Shown in pieces: positions 1-16,250 of a stretch of 64,000 bases of DNA. How positions within the stretch are numbered: the stretch's first letter is position 1; each line of letters opens with the position of its first letter. The position numbers and the translations under genes are program-made. This DNA comes from Epiperipatus broadwayi (taxonomy: Eukaryota; Onychophora; Udeonychophora; Euonychophora; Peripatidae). The notes beneath the pieces were generated by a model. The model was given only the letters and a program-made list of their open reading frames with translations, was not told the origin of the DNA and ran no database searches. Location of the stretch: contig JAQFVV010006470.1 in assembly GCA_028023455.1 (NCBI GenBank), positions 186,001 to 250,000 of the forward strand, written 5' to 3'.

Positions 1-100
1 TTTGGAAGAAGAAGGAATAAGAAATTAACAAGAATAAAACTGAAATGCTCTTCTGTGAAGTGGTATAGGAAGTATTATGTTAAAAGGAAAGGACTTACTT

Positions 101-690
101 GAGGCTGAAAAAATTAGATATCTTAGCACCTGAAAGAAAAGAGATGGATCACTAAAAAACTCTAGCAGGATGGAATAATTGGAGAAGGGTCTCTGGGTTA
201 CTCTGTGATAGGAGAGTAGGAACAAGACTGAAAGAGAAAGTTTACAAAACTGGGATGCTTCCAGCACTAATGTATGATATAGAAACGTAGCTGACCACTA
301 AGAAAATAGCTGAAAAACAATGTGTAACAGAAATGAAAGTGCTTAGGTTCACCTCAGGTTTGACTAGAAAGGACAAGGTGAAAAATTTTGGTATACAAGA
401 AAATATGAAAATAAGTAAAATCAGTGAAAAAAATGATAGAATCAAGATTGAGGTGGTTTGGACATTTTATGAAAAGAGAAGAAAATTATGTCAGGGAAAA
501 CATTATGGAGATGGAACTATTATGAAATGGCCCAGGGATAGACCCAAGACCAGATGGATTGAGTGAGTAAAGAGGGATCTGCAGTGCAGGTCACTTACAG
601 AGGAAATGGCTTTAGACCAAGCAATATCAAGATGAATGATCCACACCAGTGACCCCACTAGAAGTGGGATTAATGAAGTTGTGTTGAAGA
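101..690 (+). pseudogene. RTE-like LINE, C-terminal ORF relic
   Basis: This is a decayed end of a non-LTR retrotransposon reverse transcriptase ORF. In one main frame the translation gives short blocks typical of the C-terminal third of RTE/BovB-type proteins: AGWNNWRRVSGLLCDRR near 165, PALMYDIET near 265, then TRKDKVKNFGI near 362 and RPKTRWIE near 543. It is broken by an in-frame stop after IET (about 288) and a stop after WIE (about 566), and the part before 160 is frameshifted. No catalytic RT motifs lie inside the window, because the copy is cut by the window's left edge or is 5' truncated. The family call comes from recognising these C-terminal blocks and is fairly secure; the clade is less so. 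Confidence 0.72.
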
Positions 691-3479
691 ACAAGAAGCA
701 AGAGTCTCTCTGTGACCATGACTCTCTGGATTGTGAAATCACTATAAGTGTCTCAAGAATTTCTCTTGGGTATATTTCTGAATATTTCTTTGGGAATTTC
801 TCTCAGGAAACTGTCTGGAAAATAAGTCCAATATCTAGTGAACTGTATATATAATATATACATTACATTGGGAATTTGGGTACCCTTCTTTGAATAATTG
901 CCTCCAGTTTTTATCTTGGTGTCTAATTAATTTAAACAATGTACATACGTTTTAACATATTTTTTTTGTGTAATTTAAATTTTATCTGGGTTGACTTAGA
1001 CCACTGTACTGATAAACATTAGTATAAACAGATTAACACTAAAATATCTATATAACAAATAAACAGATTATTCTATATACATATAGGTGTCCAAATTCTT
1101 TAAACTCTTTTGTTCACAAAAAATAGAATACAATGCATGATGACAATTAATCCATTACTTTATTTAAATATTTGGTAAGACAATGACAACTTGACTTTCC
1201 TTAATGTATTAGTATATAAAATCTAATAATTTAAAAATAAAATATAGATGCATTGGAACATTTAATTTTAATTATTACAACTTTTTACAAAAAAAGTAAA
1301 AATGAATAAAATTATAAATATGCAATGACATTTGCAGTTATTAAAAAAATAAAATCCTAATTATGAATAAAATATTATTAAACTTTTTTACATATAATAA
1401 ATAACATATTTTATAATTATAAAATTGATATACAATAATATATTTTATAAAAATAAATACATTGATAAATATATAGTGTAATAATTAAAGAAAACACAAT
1501 ATCATAAATAAAATAATAGCTATTATTACTGATAATCTTTTTTTAAATTTATTTTGTTTTAAAATTCAGAGAGTAAAAACAAGATAAAGAGATTTGTTTA
1601 TTAAAAGGTTTGTTAATAGTTACTGATATATAAGTATAATTAAAATTCATATTAGCTGTTCTTTTTTTACTTTCTGAGTCAGAGATGATTTTTAAAAGAG
1701 TTCAAAAATTTTCAAAGACAGTTGGTTGAAGGTTTATAATTTGACAGCAGCCACACACCAGTTTATTACATGTGTATATTTACCAATTATAGGGTTTTAT
1801 TGTAAAAGCCCTATTCTTTTCTTGGCTTGGGCTTGCAATTTCTTTACTGTGATGATGCTGGTGAAACTATTTGCTTCTATAGGAATCTTTTGTCACTGGA
1901 ATAGTTTGTTATTTTTTCAGTATAATTACTTTTAATAAACCATGGATATTTGCTGTCTTTCCATATATTTAACATTCTGCTTTGGGTTTAAATTCAGTAA
2001 ATGGCATAAGTGAAGTAGCATGGTTTTCACAATTTTCAGCATTTTCACTTTTTAGATTCATTTATATTTAAAAATACAGGTGAGAAATCCGTTTTTTTCT
2101 TATTTTTAGCAATAAGTCAAAAGATGTTTAATACTTTGACTTCAAAATCTTCAAGTGTGTATCAGTTAATGGATGGCCTTGATAAAATAAATATACTTTC
2201 TAGCCAATCATTTTTGATAAAGAAAAACTTTTAGGACAATGTCTAATTTTTTTAGTAATTCAGTTTATTCTCTCCTGCAATCTAGTTTATTCTTCCCTTA
2301 ACAGATTTATTGTCAGATTTTTATACAAGTTAGTATGGGTCATGACCTCTCAATCAAAAACAGATTGCTTTCTCCAATTAAACCATCTAATTAAAGTTTT
2401 TAAAAATTGTCAAACTTTTCTCAAATTAATTGATGAGTCTGATCTCCAAGATGATCCTTATTTCTAGTTAATTCCAATGACTGATTAATGACTTTGTTTT
2501 TACATTTCCAGTGGGGCCTCTCCTAATTTTAAATTAAACTTTATCTTTTTCTTCCATTAATCTCTGACATAAAAATGTCAACTGGACAGGTTGAGTGAAA
2601 TTCTAACTTCTTCAGACAAAATAAAATGCTTAAATAAAATAATTTTTATAGCTTTTTATAAAACCTATAAAATGACTTTAGAATGAAACCTTTTATTGAA
2701 AGTGTCTATAAATGTTTTACATGTATGTTTTGAAATGGAGGCACACATTCTGATATTTAGACATTCAAAACCTGAGAATTAAAAATAATTTAAATGATTT
2801 TAAAAGCTATAACCCAATATTTAGAAAACAAATTAGTAAGAGTAGTAGAATGAAAGTATTATTAAAGAAAGAATAGTACAATTTATTAAATAAAAGTTAA
2901 TTTTGAAGGTTAATAATCAGAAATCAGATAAATGATAAATTGAGCAGTTTGTATCTGTAGACATTCTCTCTATATATGCTTGTTATATAGATATTAGATA
3001 TTTAAAATATGGGTTATTTTGTCTTTGATTAAGAAACAATCAAATAAGATATTTCTCCAGAATTCTGAAGTATTTTTGGGAAACAGATATGTAGGGTTTG
3101 AATTTAATACTCTACAGCTTTCCCCCTACTATGAAAAATTGCAATGATTTTTTAATCCTACCATTAATATAAATGACACATAAAATTCTTCATTTTCACC
3201 AGATATTCATAGTATAAATCTTTACAACAATACCAACCATTTTTAATTTTCATGATATATTTGTAAAACACATCTTTAGCACTTATTTTATACAAATTTA
3301 GGTCAGAAAGTCCTTCTAGAAATATGTACTATTGGTATCATACATACTGTACTTTTAATTTATCCAGAGAGAAAGACTATTGGTACCATATATAATTGCC
3401 AGTTAATCCATTTAGGAATATAGGTTTTGAGGCCAAACACACTTGTCTGTTAATCTATTTAGAAGTATAGTTGTTTGAT
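691..3479. other. AT-rich DNA without a recognisable gene
   Basis: I see no coding region, RNA gene or clear repeat boundary here. Short open frames in this stretch show no recognisable motif and have the composition expected of AT-rich noncoding DNA. Confidence 0.5.
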
Positions 3480-4099
3480 CATTTCATTCTCTTCCTAGGA
3501 TATTCTGCTTCACCATCTCTATTTCTTCTCTTAATTTAACCACCTGATCTTGTGCATGGTGATTTTCCTCCAACATCCTTATCATTCTCTCAATTTCATA
3601 ATCCATCTTAAACTGACCTTTAGCCATCTCATCTTTTTACTGGGAGATTTTGTTTTACAGCCTCTATCTGCATTTTTATTTCTTGGGGCATATGATCCAT
3701 CAACTTATCAATCTCTTTATAAATTTTATGTTTTACAAATCTGTCTAAACTTTCTATAGATTTTTTATTATCTTCTGTTAAATCTTTTCTTATAATTTTT
3801 CCATATTTATCTTTCTTACTGTCTATAGTCTGAAACTTTTTGTCCCATTTTTCCAGTGACTTATCTATCTTTTTGACTAATTCCTTAAATCTAACTTCAA
3901 ATTCCTGCATCTTACTTTTTATTTTCTCTTCAAATTTTCCAAACTGATTATTGGAGATCCTAATCTTTTCATGTAGTTCCTTTTTTATCTCTAAATATTG
4001 ATTATTTAATCTTTTATTTATTGTTTCAATATTTTGAATTTCAAAGTTTTCATTCATTGTTTCAATATAAATTTCCCATTTACAGGATTGACTATCCAT
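3480..4099 (-). pseudogene. Gag-like coiled-coil relic of an LTR element
   Basis: The minus strand reads an open stretch of 156 codons (4099 to 3629) rich in Lys, Glu, Ile and Asn with heptad-like spacing, including blocks such as FGKFEEKIKSKMQEFEVRF and MPQEIKMQIEAVKQ. After a frameshift near 3640 the coiled-coil-like pattern continues to about 3480 (EIERMIRMLEENHHAQ). Composition and style match the N-terminal half of the intact gag at 54783-56915, but I cannot align them residue by residue. It is probably a remnant of a related Ty3/gypsy gag; a host coiled-coil exon is the alternative. No capsid block or zinc knuckle is visible nearby. Confidence 0.45.
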
Positions 4100-4153
4100 T
4101 TTTTTTTAATTCATTGCTTTAATTTGATCAAACAGGATTTGGAACCTATCAGG

Positions 4154-4154
<1 letters not shown>

Positions 4155-4210
<56 letters not shown>
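4155..4210. repeat. (TA)n microsatellite
   Basis: Uninterrupted TA dinucleotide run of about 28 units. Confidence 0.97.
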
Positions 4211-4211
<1 letters not shown>

Positions 4212-4261
4212 CTGAGCTGTAGCTTCAACTACAGCCACCTTGTGTGTGTTCACATATATAT

Positions 4262-4396
4262 GTTGATACAAAGATTTTTACGAGTTGCAAATATAAAAGA
4301 CATGTTTTGCGGTTCATTCATGTTAAAAAAATTAAATATTAATATGCTGCCATTTCGACTTGATCACACAAGTCATGCACTGGGTGAAACTATGTC
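4262..4396 (-). mobile_element. Penelope-like element 3' terminus fragment
   Basis: On the minus strand this matches the 3' end of the PLE at 43.3-48.2 kb: shared blocks read outward from the 6-bp stem GACTTG/CAAGTC (4357-4362 with 4369-4374), then GAAA, then the TATTAATATT segment and the tract before the terminal ATAT. It lies between two (TA)n tracts. The stem followed by GAAA is a decayed hammerhead-like motif; the upstream CTGANGA core is lost. No coding sequence remains. Confidence 0.65.
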
Positions 4397-4397
4397 T

Positions 4398-4398
<1 letters not shown>

Positions 4399-4479
<81 letters not shown>
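4399..4479. repeat. (TA)n microsatellite
   Basis: Long TA run with one interruption near 4426-4431. It ends directly against TGTAATGGGG at 4480, which looks like the start of an LTR. Confidence 0.95.
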
Positions 4480-4482
<3 letters not shown>

Positions 4483-5931
4483 AATGGGGTACTCTATCAG
4501 TGAGAATCACGTATGTATAAGACATATGCATATTTACATATTTAAAACATAATAGTTTCTTTTTTTCTCTCTTCTTAAAATTATAACACAAATATATATA
4601 TATATAAGTAATTCTGTATGGTACTCTTATTGCTCGCCCAGCATATTTATGGATGTCAATTATTGACTCCAAGCACCAATCCTATCTACAAGTAAATAAG
4701 AATTACACTAGTGGACATCGAGTATCAATTTTTAATAGACAGTGCTCCTACCTCTGGCTAGCTCACTCAGGGGAGGTGGTTATTAACCGTGGGAAAGACT
4801 TGGGGGGACGGACAAATGCGCACTTAGATGCATGAACAATTCTCTAAATATATTATATTTTTGTTTTACCACTACTCTCTATTTTTATGATAAGATCTAT
4901 ATTTAAAAAAGTCGACACTGACTGCACACACTCGTACTTAAAACAAAGATTTAATAACCATTAATGTAAAAACACAAAATCCCATAATAATTATTTACTG
5001 CCTTGTGCTCCAATATTTGAATATAACACATGCAAACATATATACTGCATAGATACATAAATATAATAAAACAAATAAATCATAGAATATAAAACACATG
5101 AAATAAGTCATTATTTAGTCTATTCACCCATATAACTATATTTGGTGATATATAAAAGATTTCTTTCTATTAGCCTTTATGGTTTATTATTTTAATGAAA
5201 ATAAACGCATATTTACTAGGTGAATAGCATTTAAGAAATTGTTCATATTACTTTGATTTTTCTTCCCCGGGGGTGTAGATCAATGGCAGTGTTTCTTTGC
5301 TTGATACTGCGGTGTGGTTAATATGTGCCTTTTAGTAAGTGTCTCTCCATCGATTCCTCAATACAAGATCAGTGTCATTCAGTGAAGGTCATTCTGCTTA
5401 TGGTTTTGGAGGGGCTTCATTCCTATGTAGATGGCATTGGTGGTATCTCCGCAGGATGGCTGGCAGAGCCTGGTCTGTTTTTGGTTCTTACTCCAGTCTA
5501 TTCATGGCTGCTGGTTATATATAATTTTTAACATATTTTTTTGTGATCCTGCTAGTAGCATTAATAATTCTAGAATGAATGCTCAAGTTCGACTCTCACA
5601 ACCCATAATTAATTACTATTGTTCTTTTTTTTTTATTCTTTTTCTTTTTTTTTTCAAATGAAACCATGTGGTATTGTTAGGTTTGCAAAAAACCTTTTAG
5701 CAACTTTTCGTTGTTGATGTTTAAGAATTTTAATTATACGTCGAATTTTCACGTTCAACCATTCATTATCTTTTACTCATAACATTTTCCTTTTAATTAA
5801 AATAACTTTTATCTATCAATATAGCAATGTATACATTTTTGATTCTTTTCTTGCATTTAACATGTCTTTTTAACAATTCTGTACTTCGTCTTCCATCTTG
5901 AAAATAAAACTTGAACCATGTAATTTTTTTT

Positions 5932-5934
<3 letters not shown>
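4480..5934 (+). other. Anonymous insert with LTR-like start (unassigned)
   Basis: The segment begins TGTAATGGGG immediately after a (TA)n tract, as do the LTRs at 10687 and 49442. It includes locally GC-richer patches (4740-4830 and 5255-5510) unlike the surrounding AT-rich DNA. CTTCCCCGGG-type sequence at about 5258 recurs at about 22619 in another candidate LTR. I could not find a matching right end, so an eroded solo LTR is only a suggestion. The short frames at 5325-5661 show no recognisable domain. Confidence 0.25.

Positions 5935-6009
<75 letters not shown>
5935..6009. repeat. (TA)n microsatellite
   Basis: TA run with one GA interruption near 5972. Confidence 0.96.
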
Positions 6010-9255
<3,246 letters not shown>

Positions 9256-10065
9256 GGGAACTGATCCAAATGTCAAAAGTAGAAAAGGAATTTTATATCT
9301 AATCCTAATATTATTTATATTGTAATGAAATAAATAATTACGATTTATTATATTTGAATCCATTATGTTATTTTCTTTTACCTATCTCATCTCATTTGTT
9401 TGCCAATAACCAATGAATACCTCATATATGTTTGTTGTTTATACTTTTACAGCATTTATCAATATACTACATGGATTTATTATTCCCTTTAATAATACAT
9501 TTCATGATCGATCTGTATAGGAAATACAAGTTATGGAAATCAGTAACTATGACGGAATGCATCAAATTTTGAATCTGATGAGATATTAAATAACTCTGGG
9601 TTTAAAGTAAAATTTTGTTATGGACTAAACTTTTAAAACCGTCTGATAAATAGTATTTGTAAATCTGATTTTGAAATTAACAAAAAAAAGAGAATAATAT
9701 ATTTTTAAAAATCTTTTAATTAATACTTGTTTAAAATATTTTTTTAAATTAATGCTTGTTTGCATTTCCACTATGTAGTTAAAAAATCTTTGTAGATGAA
9801 ACATTCTAAAGGATTCTCACACCTTTGATCAAATTCCAAAGATTAAAGTAAATTATGAATATCACACTTTTTTCTAGAAATTTCCAGCTTGTTTTCAAAT
9901 GGATTAGACAGATTGAAAACAGCCACTGTGTTTTTGTCACCTGACCTACCCAAGGTAATAAAAGACTGAAAAAAATATCAGTTAGTTTAGCTTGCAATTT
10001 TAAAGTTGGCTAAAATATTTTGTGAACAGATGGTAACTGTAGCAGATGGATTGATAGATGTATAT
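9256..10065. other. AT-rich DNA without a recognisable gene
   Basis: I see no supported gene or repeat here. Confidence 0.5.
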
Positions 10066-10340
10066 GTTTAAAAAATCTGATTGGCTGTCTGGAAAATAAC
10101 TGTTTACGCATGTGAAAGATTGGCAAACTTTAATTTATTACGAATTTATTAACAACATGTGATTTAGACAAATATTATTTACATACGTTGCTGATAAATA
10201 ATATTAACATCTAGAAAATTGCGGTGTAGTAAATTTGAGATTTTGCTTCGTAATATCTTAAATTAATAAATAACACAATGAATGATAAATGTATATGTTT
10301 ATATATTCAAGCTTTCAGGCCAAGATACTTAAGACTGGCT

Positions 10341-10431
<91 letters not shown>

Positions 10432-10622
10432 GTTAAGTTGAGATAAGGTTGGTATCAACCTTTTCTTGTCAAAATCTCTGTCATGTGTCAAAGCCCGATC
10501 GTTCTTAAGAGAGAGCTGTTTTAAAAAAATCAGATTGGCTGTCTGGAAATAACTGTTTAAGCATGTGAAAGATTAGCAAACTTTCATTTATTACCAATTT
10601 ATTAACAACATGCGATTTAGAC

Positions 10623-10627
<5 letters not shown>
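10066..10627. repeat. Direct repeat pair separated by a (TA)n tract
   Basis: A segment of about 110 bp at 10066-10176 (including CTGATTGGCTGTCTGG and CATGTGAAAGATT) recurs at 10517-10624 with a few substitutions, about 451 bp downstream. Between them lie unrelated sequence and the (TA)n at 10343-10427. The second copy runs into the (TA)n that holds the solo LTR. No coding content. Confidence 0.8.
10343..10427. repeat. (TA)n microsatellite
   Basis: Uninterrupted TA run of about 42 units. Confidence 0.96.

Positions 10628-10686
<59 letters not shown>
10625..10686. repeat. (TA)n microsatellite interrupted by a solo LTR
   Basis: The TA run resumes at 14935 on the far side of the LTR, so the two tracts are probably one original microsatellite. 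Confidence 0.9.
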
Positions 10687-10689
<3 letters not shown>

Positions 10690-11617
10690 GCCCTTTTGTA
10701 TGGGTCACCATTTAATTTTTGTGCTAATCTATTAAAATTTTAAATTTAAGATATATTTGAATATGTGATGTTAATTTTGCTTATGGTAATATTTCAAAAG
10801 GTTTAATTAAAGCAATCTATGAGTATTTGATATGTAAAATTGTGCTGATATTGAGAGAGACATTTTAAATGATGATGATTATAATATATGGTTGGGAAAA
10901 TGGCCATAATCAATACTGCATTAATAGATTTAATAAATAAATATTTAAAGCTAAAGTATTTAAAAAGACAAGTTAAAATTAAATGCATATGTTTATTGTT
11001 GATAAAATAATGTTATAAAAGAATATAAATATTTTAATTATTATAAATACTTAAATAGAAGATTAATATTTGATTTTAATGATATCAAATAATTATTTTA
11101 AAATCTGTTATAATATCTTATTTATTTTTTTTAAAATATTTATTTTAAAAAATGCAATTGTTAGTTTATTTTTAGATTATGACAAGCGTTTCTTTTGTTG
11201 TAAAAAACAGATGTTAGTTAAATACGCACACACATGCTTGGAAGATGTTTCGTAAAGTTGCAAAACTATTTTAAAATCATGTTATAAAATTTATAAATAA
11301 TATGTGAGTTATTGCAAGATAAAAATAAAGATATTAATGTAGAATATTAAATTTGATTTTAAAAAATATTACTTTAAAAATATAACGTATAAGAATAGAC
11401 TTAGTGTATTTAAAATAATTTTATAAAAGTTAAAATTAAAATCAAGTAAGAGAATATATTTTTAAAAAATGTTTAATGGATTTAAATAAATGATAAAGAT
11501 TATTTTAAAATGCAATAATGTAATAAATATTAAATATTAAATAAGTCATTATTTATTTTTAATTTTGTGTTGTTGGTAAATATGTAAATAAGCCAGCAAG
11601 TTGATTGTTTAAATGTA

Positions 11618-11675
11618 CCAATCAAATGGGAGGTTTCTTCCGGTATAAAAGCTCAGTTCAATTGTTAGGAGAGGA
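11618..11675 (+). promoter_or_regulatory. Putative LTR promoter (CCAAT and TATA boxes)
   Basis: CCAATCA at 11618-11624 and TATAAAA at 11644-11650 are spaced like a Pol II core promoter. The same order and a similar spacing occur at 50247-50283 in the related LTR. Transcription would be expected to start some 25-30 bp after the TATA box. Confidence 0.6.
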
Positions 11676-14021
11676 CTCTGTGATTGAATTTTCAAGTTAA
11701 TTGTGTTATTAAAAAAATAGCTAAGTAAATTTTATAGACGCTTTTAAAATCATTTTTCAAAATTATAAGAGTGTCTTGTAAATAATTTATAAGAGTTTTA
11801 AATGATAAGCATGCAGTGTTAATCTAATTTTTCCCTATCATTCATCTCTATTTAAGCTCAATTTACAAGCAAATGGTCATGGGAACATCATATATAGTGA
11901 AAATATATCGGAAACTTTATACTAGAAGTATGACAAACGCTGAATTAGTTCGGAAAATTACGAGATGGAGAAAAGTAGTATTTTGGACAGTGTATAATTT
12001 TAAAAGCTAATTGCTATTGACTATTAGAAAATAGATATTTTAAAGAATAAAATACTTCTTTATGAAGAAAGTATTTTTGCAAGCTATAAATTTAAATGTA
12101 TATCTTGAGTAAAGATATTAGAAATAAAAGTAGTTTTATAAGTACTTGCCTTATTAAGTCTTTATGTTTAAAAGACTGAATGTTGACAATTTTGAAAGGC
12201 AAATAAATTGAAAATATAATTAGCTAAAAGTCTTAATATAATAAAAATTATTATATTGAAATAATCTAAATGCTGGTTGTTTAGATTAAGAAACTTATTC
12301 TTACCTGGATATTTTGTTAAGGAATGCGCAAGTAATACATGGACGTCCAAATCAATTTAAAAATAATTAAATATAAATTTTTATAAACTATAGACTAAAT
12401 TAAAATAATAACTTTTGAATAATATTTTTAAAAGAACTAAATCAGGATCCTATAAACTATTTTAATTTTATTTTATTTTCTTGTGGGAACTTTATGTTTT
12501 TAAAAAGAACATTTTCGTTTTTCATAAACTTTTAAAAAAAACACGTGATGGACCGGAAACAGGAAATGGTGTTCTAGTGAATATGTGCCTAGGATTATAG
12601 AACTTTATGGTGAAAAGAAGACATCGCTGGAGTTACGTAATATGAATTCTGTTTTATTTATCTAACATAAAATTTAAATATTATTAATCTATTAAAAATA
12701 AGATAGGTACATTTCTTTAAATAATAACTAAAAATAATATAATGATTAATTGCATAAGTTTATTTTATATTTAATACAATACATAATATTTTAAAGAATG
12801 ATCGTGAGTATAAATGTGAATTATTTTATGAAGCTGTAATTCCGAAGAATATTGGAAGATGGACTGTACATTAAATCATTATTTATGGTAAAAATTGTAT
12901 AATAATAATAATTTTGATGTATTAATATGTTTTTCTTTAGATCAACCAAAGGATATGTTATTGTTGAATGAATGTATAAATATTTTAAAAAATACACACA
13001 CATTATATTGGCAGTGACAGTTTTATTTAAATATGCATAATTTGAATTTATGATATAAATATGATACAATATTACATAAAAGTTTAGAAATAATTATATG
13101 ATTCTTTCGTAAATAAATTTTGATATTTTATGTTATAGTATTAGAATTATATTTATTATTCATAAGTAATTATTTTTATTGCAAGTTAGGAAGAGATTTA
13201 AAAGTCTGTATTTTATTTTTGTTTTTTGGATAAATTACATTAAGTTTTATGTAGAAGTTTATATTTGTATGGAAGGTCTACCAAGTATAGATGATGAAGT
13301 ATAAATAGTTTGGATAGTTAGTATTTTATTTAAAGTTGAAGATTGTTTTCCGGAAATTTTAAGTAAGTTTTAGAGAATGTTTTGTAGATAGAAATTTATT
13401 AGGAAGGAGTAGAATAACACATAAAGTAAAGTAATAATTTTACATAGAAAAGAATCATAGAATTTATCTAATATAATACTTTATGAATTTGAAATTGATG
13501 AATAATTTAAATATTATTATTTTAACAATACATGTATGTAATGCATATTTGATAAAACATATAGCATGAATTGCATTAAGTGAAATATAAAGTTGTAATC
13601 AATTATTTGTTATTACATTACAAAGATACATTGATTTCTATATTATGATACTAAAGTAGTACTAATAGTAAAGTGAATACATAATAGTACATTATGAAAT
13701 GAATAGCAGTAATATTTAGTTGATGTAGCAATTTAATTATTAAAGTTTAATTGTTTACATATGCTACATAAACAGTATTTACATAAATTTATTTGTAATA
13801 ATTGAAGCTCACTGATATGTATTTAAAGCGTAGGTTCGAAAACATACTTCAATGTTATTAGTACAGCATTTTAAAGAATGTATAAATTATTTATTAAGAG
13901 TATAAGTTAATAACAGTGTAAACATTTTTGTATCAATATTTTCTTATATATTTTATTTTTCTTTGTTTTCTAATTTTGAACTATAAATATTGTAAATAGA
14001 TTCTTAATTAAAGTTACTGTA

Positions 14022-14060
14022 AATAAATTTGTTTAATTTGTTTTAAAAGTGTGTCAAGTT
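14022..14060 (+). terminator. Putative LTR polyadenylation signal
   Basis: AATAAA at 14022-14027 is followed within 30 bp by a T/G-rich stretch (AAGTGTGTCAAG). The corresponding site in the related 5' LTR is AATAAA at 53199-53204 with TTTTTGTGTCCGAG downstream. Confidence 0.5.
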
Positions 14061-14931
14061 CATTATTTTGCACCACAGCATTTGACAGCAGATAATTTGA
14101 ATAAACATAATATTTGCACAATGTGAATTTATTAATATTATTTAGAGATAAACACAATATTTTCTTGATGTCATTTTATAAGAATTGATGGACATTAACA
14201 TATAATATTATTATGGTCATAAGGTAATTATAACACAATATAAGAGTACAATATTATTTATTGCCACAGATTATTAAGTTATAAGATTTTGATCTATTCC
14301 GAAATTAAGATACTATATGAAAATAAAAGATATACATATTATTATTTATTTAATGATTGATGATATAACAGAAATAGATAGGATTAAGTTATACCCTAAG
14401 ATTAGTATTGAGTATTATTATTATTAGAATAAGTTAGGTGTATTTAGGTTTGATATAAAATCCCTTATCATACTTATTTACATGAGTTATCATTACTTTA
14501 AGATAATTAGAAGAACCTGAGATTATTTAATTATATTTTAAAAATTAAAAGTTAAGATTTATTTATTTATTATTATTAAAGATAATTTATTTTATTTAAA
14601 AGCCATAAGAATGCTGTAGAGGTAGTAGTAAGTTAATAAGGAGGTTATAGTATTCTTATGCCATTGAGACAATGTCTTGGGAGATATTGACTCAATGTAA
14701 ATCTACTTATTGCTTTGTAACTTTACTTCACAGTCTCATGATTTTGATAAATACTTATTTAATTAGTACATAATATAGAACTATATTGATTTTGATAATT
14801 GATAATAAATTTAATTAGAATATGATAGTATAAAAGTATGTTAAAAATAGATATGCAAATTTTTATTAAGCATAACAATTCAATTGAGCTAGTTGTATTT
14901 CAAATTATATTATATATCGAGAAGTAAGGGT

Positions 14932-14934
<3 letters not shown>

Positions 14935-14973
<39 letters not shown>
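14935..14973. repeat. (TA)n microsatellite, right side of the solo LTR
   Basis: TA run directly after the LTR end GGGTACA. Confidence 0.95.
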
Positions 14974-14978
<5 letters not shown>

Positions 14979-14985
14979 ATATTGG

Positions 14986-15145
14986 GGTTGAATTGTCTGC
15001 TATTTTTCATTACTTTCCAGCATTTCAATGAAATTGCATCTGCCATTATCAAGGATAACTTTTCACACTGCTTGACAATGCTATTTCATTGAAAAATTGA
15101 GAAGTAATCAAAAATAGCACACAGATTAATTCAACTGTACTTTAT
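14986..15145. repeat. Hairpin-forming inverted repeat
   Basis: Two arms of about 55 bp (about 14986-15040 and 15086-15144) are imperfect reverse complements; both carry GCTATTTTT and a CAATGAAAT block. On the minus strand the inner part contains a CTTGATAATG followed later by GAAATGCTGG, a pattern like a decayed hammerhead at a PLE terminus. It may be a PLE end pair or a small foldback element. Confidence 0.6.
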
Positions 15146-15369
15146 TTATATCAGGTAACCATGAAAACATTAAATGTAATATCAATTATGAACATTTTCC
15201 AATTTTAATCTTGTCTACATATCAAAAATTGTCAATGTAAAAGGTTCACAATGGGAGTTATGACATATTTTCAAATAACAGTAAAAATTAACAAACAAAG
15301 GAAATGTTACTATTATAATGATTCCCTTAAATGATCTTGTACATATGTGCATATACTATATTTGTCTAT

Positions 15370-15831
15370 AATTTAAAGCTTTTTTGTAAAACTAAATTGT
15401 AATTATAATAAAAATAATAAATTTAAAGGTAACAAACTATTATAAACAATCCTTAAATCTGCAGAAGTACTTTCGTTTAATTTCTTTAACTTGCCTCAAC
15501 TGCCATTAAATTAAAACAAAAAACAAAGCGGAAGTAAACGTCATCAATTCAAACCCCACAAATGTATTTTAATGTTAGCAACTTGTCCATTTATTACATG
15601 CATTTTATTTCTATTTATAAAAATAGCCTCTTTAATTTTTTTTTTATTATGGTTTCTTTTCTTCATGAAAGATTTTTACATTTTCAAAATCAAATTTAAA
15701 TTTATATTTACATGTTTTTTCATGATCAAAGAAAACTGAAGAAGACATTAAATCACCATTATTTTTACTTTTTACATGCTTATATAACAATTCATTTTCC
15801 CTCAATCTCTTCTCAATACGGAACTAGATTG

Positions 15832-15863
<32 letters not shown>

Positions 15864-16250
15864 GATAGCATACAATCACAAAAAAAATGATATATGACAT
15901 TATTTTTGTGCTTGACAGGTATAACATCATTCGAATTATTGACTAATTTATTAATATTGTTTGGAATGTAGAATGAAACATTAAACACATTCTTATATAT
16001 ATTCTTAAAAAATCACTTGTGGATTGGAAATAAATGGAATATATATCCATTGTTTACTATTAATCTTCATTTCCTTTAAACCATTATAACTTTTTTTAAA
16101 GTTGACATAAAGTATTGCTTATTTGTTCCATTTTATAACTGATTTAATTCAATGGCTTGGAATGGACTATTGAAAAGGAACAACATAGAAATATTGAATA
16201 TTTCAATTTAATTGTTACAAAAGATAAGAGTACAACTGGGTCTCGTTTTA
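15370..16250 (-). pseudogene. Penelope-like element 3' part, left inverted arm
   Basis: On the minus strand this encodes broken PLE C-terminal sequence: PFISNPQV near 16030, PNNINKLVNNS near 15940, a YHFFCDCMLSYI block near 15870 that is the start of the GIY-YIG module, then KKRNHNKKKIKEAIF near 15640. A (TA)/(CA) run at 15833-15862 interrupts the YIG region. It is a near mirror image of the arm at 17545-18500. The GIY-YIG nuclease of PLEs nicks DNA for integration; this copy is dead because of several stops and frameshifts. Confidence 0.72.

Larger units (their letters stand above)
10687..14934 (+). mobile_element. Solo LTR (4248 bp) related to the gypsy element at 49.4 kb
   Basis: It begins TGTGCCC and ends GGGTACA, an imperfect terminal inverted repeat, with (TA)n on both sides. 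Landmarks appear in the same order as in the 49442 LTR: the TGTGCCCTT start followed by GGTCA, a CCAATCA box at 11618, a TATA box at 11644, an AATAAA at 14022 followed by a GTGTGTC stretch, and a conserved patch CTTATGCCATTGAG near 14657 (near 53826 in the other). Divergence is substantial, so it is a sister family or an old copy. There is no internal region, so it is best read as a recombination-derived solo LTR. Length is far above the usual few hundred bp of gypsy LTRs. Confidence 0.8.

Noticed and set aside
5325-5661. Overlapping frames near 5.3-5.6 kb as a host exon
   Set aside because: Three frames are open together, none has a recognisable motif, and the local GC rise fits an old repeat better.
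9577-9605. CTGATGAGAT as a possible hammerhead core
   Set aside because: No GAAA box or pairable stems follow at a suitable distance.
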